A DNA stretch of 64,000 nucleotides from Sipunculus nudus (lineage: Eukaryota > Annelida > Sipuncula > Golfingiida > Sipunculidae), in contig CM049310.1 in the NCBI GenBank assembly GCA_026874595.1, positions 82,373,056 to 82,437,055 on the forward strand. The letters run 5' to 3'. Below are positions 56,606 to 64,000 of the stretch, in pieces. The translations under genes were made by a program, and so were the position numbers. Each line of letters starts with the position of its first letter. The first letter of the stretch is position 1. The notes under the pieces are model-generated. The model did not search any database. It was not told the DNA's origin and saw only the letters and a program-made list of their open reading frames with translations.

Positions 56606-57160
56606 GTAGTCCTGCCGCATGAAGTCTCAGATGTGACACGTCCTCAGGTAATAACCACTTGGTAACACCGTTCACGCCATTGGTTCTTTTGATAAACATG
56701 ACAGGGTATATCAAACCATGCCGGGAAGCATGAATCCTTGACCCTAAGTTAGCTGTCCTACATTGAGTTCAACCAGGAAATTTAATTTTTAAAATTAAAT
56801 ATCAGAGCGCAAGACATATAATTTATTTTAACTGTCTCCTCCACGGACGTGATAGTTTTACGGGTGCCTGCTTGTATTTTTCTTTCTTTAAACACGAATA
56901 CGCAAAACCTACCAACCTGATTTCCACCAAACCTTATGCAAGGGTAGGACACGGTCCCAGGAAGACCAAAATGTTTTTTGATGCAGAAAAGGACCGGATA
57001 AAAGTGTGAATCAAGTAAAGTAGTTGCGCAGGTGTGGCCTTTTTTTCGTTGACTGAGGTAACCGCTGCAATTTGTTAACGTTGATTTGTCTTTAATCATG
57101 TGCATTCGCATAGTTCCATTTCCATTTAGGACTTAAATACGGGGCTTCGTGTCATTAATT
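56606..57160. other. Unassigned; 109-codon minus-strand frame
   Basis: The frame at 56782-57111 (minus) is open and of mixed composition but has no signal peptide, motif or convincing splice context. It may be part of an old repeat. Confidence 0.25.
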
Positions 57161-57164
57161 GTAT

Positions 57165-57365
57165 ATCCTGGTGTAACAAAAACCCGGTGTATAACGCCTT
57201 GCAGATCTGGAATGTGTAACCAATCCCTATTGCTAGGTAATAACAATGAGAAACCGCCCAAAGACGTACCTTGAGAGTAATACACAGCTGTGGAACCATC
57301 CCATTATGCTCACAGAGCGCTCACCCTTCGTGGGCACCGAGCGTGAAAATCTCGCCTGACATTAC
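57165..57365 (-). repeat. SINE-1 copy (minus strand)
   Basis: On the minus strand: 'gcgagattttcacgctcggt', 'gggtgagcgctctgtgag', 'attggttacacattccaga', 'caccgggtttttgttacacc', in SINE-1 order. The tRNA head has been lost. Confidence 0.65.
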
Positions 57366-58975
57366 AACCTGACATTATAGTTTATCTTTATTTCTTTATG
57401 AAACATTCTATGGGCAGACATCCCTACCGATCTGTCCTTGAACTACTGAAGTTCTATGGTCTGGATTTAATGTCCTTGGTGCTGCTGTCATTGGAAGCAA
57501 ATAGAGTAAAGCCACGGGGATTATAGACCTATCTCCGAAACCTTGACTGGGTAATGGGGTTTAAAGAAGCATGGTAGCCGGGTATCAATGATCTTTTCAT
57601 TAGTTTATTGTCTCTTGTCGCAGGTCCGGTGAGGTCAGAGAACTCTAATGGGATATATGCATATTCATGAGCTCAGTTTGCATAATTCTCTGATAAGATG
57701 GGGATGGTACAAAGATAGGTGTTTTGTAATAAATGTTAATAAAACACTTGTGTGATAGACGGTCAATGCCATCGGAACCATGATTGTATTTAGAATCTGC
57801 GAGCAACAATGGGTAATCACCATTCTTGCCGTATAATCGTTTAAATCGGGGACTGTTTTTTTTCAAAAGGGTGACTTTGATTACATTTATGTATAATACG
57901 ATAATGTATACTGAGCGAAAGAAGTCATTTTTATCCGGAAAGGTGTCTTTTAATCGTGTCAGAATCCTTAGCATTATAAAGCTGAAGAAACGCGTATCAA
58001 TAACCAAGCCGTCGCTTTCATTTCAGCAAAACTTTTATAATCATTTCAAAATGAGGCACTCTTATGATTATGTATTATCTTTTTACATTTTAGCGGTAGG
58101 GGAATATTTTAACCAAGATCCCGTAGTGTCTGTATGATAAACTTTGTTTATAATTTTAACCAAGTGCGGAATTTATGGAAGACAGTACACACAGTAGGAA
58201 CCAATATTGAAACTATATAACCCTTGTTAAGCGGAAGAAAAGTGTCAACAATCCAATGTAAATTTCAAAATCATTTTACAGTGACCACCCATTGAACAGT
58301 TTTTGTGACACACATCTTCATACTATCAAGTTTGTCTCAGCTACACATGTAGTGATTATGGGTAATGAAATCATCTCCCCATTATGAACCCTTGGGTTTC
58401 TTAACTCACGTTTTCGCAGAGAATATTGTAGGTGCAGACCATTACGATATGTTGGATTCCACGATTATTACATGAATATTCCCGGGTAAGGACTGAACGG
58501 AATATTAAACATTTGGTTACATCGTATATGTAACGAGAAGCCATTGCTTGAATTATGGCAAATTTGAAATTTAAAATTTGACCGTTGATAAAAGAAGTAA
58601 GGTTCGCTTTAAGGAGAAAAGAACTCTGGTGGAAAAAAAACTGCAAATTATTGTTCAGCGGGTGCCCGTAGACTGGCCTAGTCCATGAAATAGTTATGAC
58701 TTCATTGTTGCTCCTAAAAGAAAAGTCAAACTTTACCGCGATGTTTCGCACTTAATATCGGCGGCAACTCATATGAGTTAAGTCTATTGGTACATGGAAT
58801 CACGTTTTATTTTACGCATTTTATTAGTAAACGCAAATACTAAAGCCCAGGCAGGGTTAGGGTGCCCGCCACATAAAATAAAAAACCTTCAGGAAAAAGC
58901 GAGAACGTAAATCATGGTCCGGGCAAAAAAGTCATATTAAGTCAAATATTGCGTGTACGACATAAAACGTATACA
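57366..58975. other. No recognisable gene or repeat
   Basis: About 1.6 kb, AT-rich. Frames of 103-120 codons at 57645-58137 and 58401-58751 are rich in Ile, Asn, Phe and Tyr, as expected from AT-rich non-coding DNA. Confidence 0.35.
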
Positions 58976-58979
58976 TTCC

Positions 58980-59410
58980 TGGGCAGAAAATGTTAATGTA
59001 TTGATGATTAATTGTTTGTTAATGTTTGTTTAATATTTTATTGTTGAAAAATATTATACAAATTATTTTTATTCGATTAATGATTAATTGTTTCTTTAAT
59101 AATGCATTAATAGTCAATAATTGATAAAACATGTTTCTTTATTTACGCATTCAAGATCAATGATTTAAAATTATGTAATTCATAAATAATATCATTCAAT
59201 CCAAAATTAATATAAAAGATGAAAATAATACAAATACATGTTTATAATTACATAACGTACTGATAAATATTGATTTCTACAAATCCTAAATACTACATAC
59301 ATTTTATTAACTTTAATAGCTAATTTATAGGCAATTTTAATTGGGAGAAAATATATGATATAAATAGTCAACTGACTTGTCTCTCCACAATCCATAATCA
59401 ATTTAAACAA
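58980..59410. other. Extremely AT-rich segment
   Basis: Dominated by A and T, with 'gatgattaattgtttgttaa' at about 59003 echoed by 'aatgattaattgtttcttta' at about 59078. No gene. Such tracts can act as matrix-attachment or unwinding regions; nothing here proves it. Confidence 0.5.
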
Positions 59411-59695
59411 ATAACGAGATTAATTAGTCGTAATAAGATCCGTCTAATGGTTAATTTGCAATTTGTCTTCGAGCCATATCCGTGCATCGCAACATTAAAC
59501 ACAGATTCGGTCAACTGTATCCTCTTATTGCCTGAAATACAACTCTTTTTCTATTGCATGTCCTATATAAAGCCTCCTAGGACACTGAATGTTTTCTAGT
59601 AATCCCTCTGCATCACTCATAATCCTTCATAATTCATTAAAATCCGTCTATTTCTATGTTTATTGTCATTTATTATAAGACCACGGATGAAAACA
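59411..59695. other. Short unassigned spacer
   Basis: Nothing recognised. Confidence 0.35.
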
Positions 59696-59699
59696 ATGC

Positions 59700-59835
59700 T
59701 AACGTCTATAGAATAGACCTCCGCCATGTTGGACGCTCCACAACCCGTGTTTGCATTTACTTATTCGGCCCATATACCTAGGTTCAGTCGTGCATGAGTG
59801 ACTCTACACAAGAAAAATGACGATCCATCACTTTT
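59700..59835 (-). repeat. Dispersed repeat DR1, 3' fragment
   Basis: 'gacctccgccatgttgg', 'ccacaacccgtgtttgca', 'cttattcggcccatat', 'gttcagtcgtgcatgagtga' match 29860-29960 and 1190-1280 in the same orientation. Confidence 0.65.
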
Positions 59836-60004
59836 AACATGTATTTATACAAAGTAAGGTCTAACAAAAAATCATTTAGTCCTGGGGCTGAGGGGAGTCC
59901 TGTGTGCAATTATATGTCTCCTAATTTTGACTTCTGATCCAGGTAAGACACCCTTATTGGAGTAAAAAAATCTTGGGTAAACATCCTGGATCGCGGGCAG
60001 AAAG

Positions 60005-61500
60005 GGTGAAATTCAAGATGGCGTCCAAGATAGCCGCCGAACCATTGAATCATATATAACTCGAAAAGTAACTGAGATAGGGGAATGATTTTGGTGTCTT
60101 TTTATGTTGTCAGGGTCAAGGAATCTATTGAAACCATTTCCAAGACAATACCGTATTTGGTTCCGGTGATATTCAATATGGCTGCCAATATGACCGCCGT
60201 ACCATAAAATCATACATAACTCAAAAAGTAATTGAGGTAAGGGAATGATTTTGGTGTACTTGCCTATGTTTCAAGGTCAAGGAATCTATTGAACCCATTT
60301 CAAAGACAATACCGTATTTGATTACGGTTAAATTCAATATGGCTGCCTATATGGCCGGCGTACCATAAAATCATACATTATTCAAAAAGTATTGAGGTAA
60401 AGGAATGATTTTTGTGTCTTTGCCTATGTTTTCAAGGCCAATGAATCTATTGAAACCATTTTCAAGACAATACCCTATTGGTTTCGGTGATATTTAATAT
60501 GGCTGCCAATATGGCCACTGTACCGTTGAATTGCATATGACAAGCCAAGGAATCAAGGTAGGGGTTGATTTTAGTGTTATCGTCTATGCTTTTAGGGCCC
60601 AGGAGTCTCTTTTAATGATTTTCAAGACTATTCTGTTTCTGGTTAAGGTGATGTTTAATATCGCTGCAAAGAGAGCAACCAATGAAACATTGGATCATGT
60701 ATGACAATCCAAGGAATTAATTTAGGGGTTGATATTTTGATGTCTTTGCCTATGTTTTCAGGGTCAAAGAATCTATTTAAACCTTTTTTCAAGACAATAC
60801 CGGATTTGGTTATCGTTATATTCAATATTGCTGCCATTACGGCCACTGCACCATTGCACCATGTCTGACTTTCCAAGGAATTAAGGTAGGGGATGATATT
60901 TCGATGTCTTGCCTATGTTTTCAGGGTCAAAGAATCTATTTAAACCTTCTTTCAAGACAATACCGGATTTGGTTATCGTGATATTCAATATGGCTGCCAT
61001 TACGGCCACTGTACCATTGCACCATGTCTGACTATCGAAGGAATTAAGGTAGGGGATGATATTTCGATGTCTTGCCTATGTTTTAAGGTTAAAGGATCTA
61101 TTGAAACTATTTTGAAGACAATACGTATTGGGTTATGGTAAAATTCAACATGGTTAGTATTATGGCTACCAATATAGCAGCTGCACAAATGAATCATGAG
61201 TAACTCACTAAAGAATCGAAACAAGATTGATTTTGTTGTCTTTTGTTAAATTTTCAATGGTAAAAAAAACTACCAAAATCATCACCAGGCCGGTATCTTT
61301 TCAGTTCAAAGTGGAATTCAATATGCCTCCGATATGGCGGCCATGTCATTGAATCATCCAAAATTTTCCAAGGAATGAAGCTTGGTGATTGATTTGTTGG
61401 TCTTCAAGGTCAAGGTATCTCTTGAAATTATTTGGTCGATAAAGTATTTGATAATGACGAAATTTAGTATGGCTGCCAATATGCCAGAGTGTCTTAACAT
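60005..61500 (+). repeat. Satellite SAT-C: ten units of about 160 bp with ATGGC motifs
   Basis: The anchor 'attcaatatggctgcc' (or variant) begins at 60011, 60171, 60332, 60492, 60653, 60820, 60983, 61143, 61316 and 61462, i.e. spacing 146-173 bp, mostly 160-161. Each unit continues 'aatatggccgcc', 'taccattgaatcat', 'aaggaattaaggtaggg', 'gattttggtgtct', 'ggtcaaggaatctattgaaa', 'caagacaatac'. Divergence increases toward 61500. A reversed array is at 63720-64000. Confidence 0.95.
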
Positions 61501-61705
61501 TTAATGTAACATCCTTAGAACCCAAGCTACAATGACAAATAGTTGATTAAAAGTTTTTGATGTTAAGAAATTGATGAAATCAACATAAATCAATGGATAA
61601 TACATATCTCTTTGCATGCAAGTTTCATATCTAATGGGTACCAAGTCCATCATAACTTATTCAGGTTTATTGTGTGCAACTTTCCACATTTCGATTTTAC
61701 ATGGG
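61501..61705. other. Spacer between SAT-C and the decayed gene
   Basis: AT-rich; may be the 3' flank of the degraded gene on the minus strand. Confidence 0.35.
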
Positions 61706-61711
61706 TGCGTT

Positions 61712-62593
61712 TTACTTGCTTGAAATTTGCAGAGTATAAAGCAGGGAAGTCCCTGCTTCCTGCAAGACCATACACAATAGAGAAACTAGTGTATGTCTTA
61801 TAGAATGCTTTAAGGTACGGCCGTGGTTAGAATTGTTTTTTGGTGGTAGATTATGAAGTGAAGTTCCTGTTCGTTGATGTAACATTGTGTACCGCAAATG
61901 ATTGACAGTTACTATGATTTCCACGGATAAGTACCTGAACAAGGTATTTTTCTGCATTGCACAGTCTTGTATATTTCCATTCATGCGTCTGAAATCTTTA
62001 AGAAAGGATATTGGAGACAATTGCTTTATTGTTGTTGCTTTGGTACAGTGGTGTTGCATAGTAACACCATTTCCAGTCAAGACATGAATGGCTGGAAGAA
62101 CATAAATATAAGCTGGCCGACTCTTCTGTCGGATCATGAATTGGAATATACCTCGTTTTTGTCTCCAGTTCTCCCTCTGAGCCACAGTTCATTAAGTCCA
62201 CTTGACACAAACAGATGTGAAAAGCACAATACAAGTACAATCACATCTGTTTTACCAGCGATGATAATGATCTGTTTAAGCTCATGTCTTACCCCAAAAG
62301 AGGATAAGAGGAATGATTGGGACATCCGCCCCTTCATGATCAGAGATTAATTCAGGATGATGTGTGAGCGATCCATTTTCTGACCGACTGTGTCTTAAGG
62401 GAAATATTAACCAACCTGAACTATTCAAGTGTACACTCAGGTCTTTCTGAGTAAAAAAAAAATATTTCACTGAACACTTTCTGAGGAAAGCTTCAAGTTT
62501 AATTTTATTATTGGATGATGGAGAGAAACAGTCCAGATCACTTAGTTTTTTAGTGTCCAGAGAAATATTGCTAACAAGAACAAGCGTTTTCAA
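61712..62593 (-). pseudogene. Decayed, probably mobile-element-derived gene
   Basis: Minus-strand frames shift into one another and together keep an ordered set of motifs. These are S-D-H-E-G-A-D (62344-62324), T-D-V-I-V-L (about 62250), N-E-L-W (about 62193), R-Y-I-P-I-H-D (62153-62133), L-P-A-I-H-V-L-T-G (62098-62072), F-L-K-D-F and N-L-P-P (about 61834). I recall the same order in a family of uncharacterised proteins common in sponges, cnidarians and molluscs, which carry S-H-E-E-A-D, D-T-D-V-V-V-L and H-A-L-T-G-C-D-T-T-S. Here the last motif is degraded after T-G. At least three frameshifts and several stops show it is dead. The function of the family is not known to me; its repeat-like spread suggests a transposon. 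It lies between inverted SAT-C arrays. Confidence 0.55.
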
Positions 62594-62599
62594 TGTGCG

Positions 62600-62895
62600 C
62601 CTTTGTCCTTCACAGATACCTTAATATAAGAGTAAAAAATGAAACCTATACGTTGTGCAATTCGACACACATCCGAGCACCAAGCCCAGGAACTGTTTAA
62701 ATAGTTCCCTAAAGGTGGTAACACTGATTTTTATTATTTATGTCATGACACCAACAACACAGCCTGTTGGCATACGCGATTGTTCCACTGGCAGAACATC
62801 TTTTGCCCTGGATTTGTCTCAAGTTCTGTCATTTTTTCATGTTTATTGTTCTTTGAGCTCAGCAGACTGTACGTCATTTGCCTAGGCAAATATCC
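62600..62895. other. Spacer upstream of the decayed gene
   Basis: No feature recognised; could hold further degraded 5' coding sequence. Confidence 0.3.
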
Positions 62896-62899
62896 TTGA

Positions 62900-63645
62900 A
62901 AACAAGAAATTAGGTCACTGATTATATTCTACCGGCTATAGGAAAAAAATAAAGATTTGTGCACCCTGAATGTCAGATTGGCACTTACAGTATCTAATAG
63001 GCCCAGAATCCTCTAACGCAACATAGGAGCTTCTGGAAACATCTTCAAGGAAATCTAAAGTTAATTCATCGTGACATATATTCTGCAAGCTACAGGGCTA
63101 AAAGATGATCTTGAACACCCAGAGAGTCTGACTGGGTTCAAATGGTGTCCGTAAACCCTAGAAAATTTTAACCTCACATTTAGAGACGTTCTGGGCAAAT
63201 CTCCTTTGAAACCAGAAATAAGGTTCTTAGAGCATTCTAATTAAACATCCAGAGAGGTCTTTGGAAAGTTTTTGTCGAATCCCTAAACTAGATCACTGTA
63301 ATTTTAATGCTGTGAGCTAAAGGAAAAACACGAATATAACACTGAAAGTCAGATTGGTACAAATCATTACAGTGTGACATATAGTCTTCTCACATTAAAT
63401 TTTATGTCCACCCTAAATCTCCATCAACATTTGAAACTTGGTCATGGTAATCTATATTTTATGAGCTACAAGCAGCAAATCTAATTTTGAGCACCCAGAA
63501 AGTCAGACAGGGCATCAGTCTTAAATGTTTGATATAAAAAAAAGTCTTAGCTAAAGTAAAGGGAGGTCATTGTAATGTCTCCTTTGACATAAAAACAATG
63601 CAGTCGATGGGACCTATGTTCTCCAAGACTTGTGAAAGAACATGA
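62900..63645 (-). repeat. Satellite SAT-A, reversed and diverged array
   Basis: Units of about 150 bp carry the reverse of the 8755-10140 landmarks: 'gaaattaggtcactg', 'ctgtgagctaaagg', 'ttgagcacccagaaagtcag', 'agacagggca', 'aaacttggtcatggtaatct'. Palindrome-block positions are near 62912, 63062, 63290 and 63439. None of the palindromes is intact, so this array is older than the one at 8755. Confidence 0.75.
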
Positions 63646-63719
63646 TTTAGGCACACAATATGTTAGATGTACATGAATTTAAGCAGTTATCAAAGAAAAT
63701 TATATTGGCAGCTAATGTT

Positions 63720-64000
63720 AACTAACACCAAAACAAAACAAAAAAACTCTTGAAAAAAATCCCAGACATTGAAAACCTCGGCAAAGATACCAAACTGACT
63801 TGGTTCAGTAGATTCTTTGACCCTGACAACAGGGGCAAAGATACCAAAATCAAACCCCTACCTCTATTCCATGAAGTGTCATACATGTTTAAGTGTACAA
63901 TGGCCACATTGGCAGCCATAATAAACATCCCCAGAATCCAAAACAGTATAGTCTTGAAGATAATTTAAATAGTCTCCTGGGCCCTGAAAAACATAGACGA
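63720..64000 (-). repeat. Satellite SAT-C, reversed array, continues past the window
   Basis: On the minus strand: 'cagggcccaggagactattt', 'ttcaagactatactgttttg', 'gtttattatggctgccaatg', 'ggtaggggtttgattttggt', 'gggtcaaagaatctactgaa', the SAT-C order. 60590-60660 is its nearest match ('gggcccaggagtctctttt'). At least one and a half units are visible. Confidence 0.85.

Noticed and set aside
58401-58751. 116-codon minus-strand frame as a gene
   Set aside because: Ile/Asn/Phe/Tyr-rich, in AT-rich DNA, no splice or start support.
60005-61500. CRISPR-like array
   Set aside because: Units are contiguous 160-bp diverged repeats without short identical repeats and unique spacers; the DNA is eukaryotic.

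Overview
This window is AT-rich eukaryotic DNA with no bacterial-style gene organisation: no long open frames and no operons. Most of what can be recognised is repetitive. There are many long (TA)n, (GA)n and (ATT)n tracts, tRNA-derived SINEs, hAT-like MITEs with 8-bp target duplications, solo LTRs, several unnamed dispersed families, and at least three satellite families. This mix, plus small possible exons isolated in kilobases of non-coding sequence, points to a marine invertebrate, most likely a bivalve or other mollusc. That is inference from repeat style; no gene in the window proves it.

Layout. 1-8.7 kb: dispersed repeats, a SINE, an intact hAT-like MITE (6295-6878). 8.75-10.15 kb: satellite of about 156 bp whose units carry an AGGTCA-nnn-TGACCT palindrome. 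10-16 kb: non-coding, with a 570-bp polypurine block. 16.07-16.86 kb: solo LTR. 18-26 kb: SINEs, dispersed repeats, microsatellites, a 342-bp tandem duplication and a second MITE. 26.9-31 kb: hairpin/(TA)n repeat, a possible two-exon gene (27363-27719), two MITEs and another solo LTR. 31.7-33.7 kb: (ATT)n, (GCC)15 and a 280-bp satellite. 34-48.8 kb: the most gene-like stretch, with several candidate exons on both strands. 49-59.5 kb: a truncated LTR, SINEs, dispersed repeats and a very AT-rich segment. 60-64 kb: two satellite arrays in opposite orientation flanking a decayed, probably mobile-element-derived gene.

I found no protein-coding gene I can name with confidence. Candidate exons rest on splice-site context, reading-frame phase, start context, signal-peptide-like segments or local GC rise, and are all low confidence. 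The best-supported features are the MITE with a perfect 8-bp duplication, the solo LTR with a 4-bp duplication, the SINE families seen in several copies, and the three satellites.

Dispersed families are named here for convenience. DR1: 5' half at 1, 23035, 44035 and 53640; 3' half at 1150, 23330, 29835, 54600 and 59700. DR2: 2955, 12290, 25826, 38590. DR3: 34181, 45040, 55565. DR5: 7540, 19190, 20030, 45595. DR6: 35268, 36283, 39306. SINE-1: 1395, 18700, 46675, 57165. SINE-2: 37540, 51305, 54065. SINE-3: 15635, 20350. Their boundaries were read by eye and are approximate.
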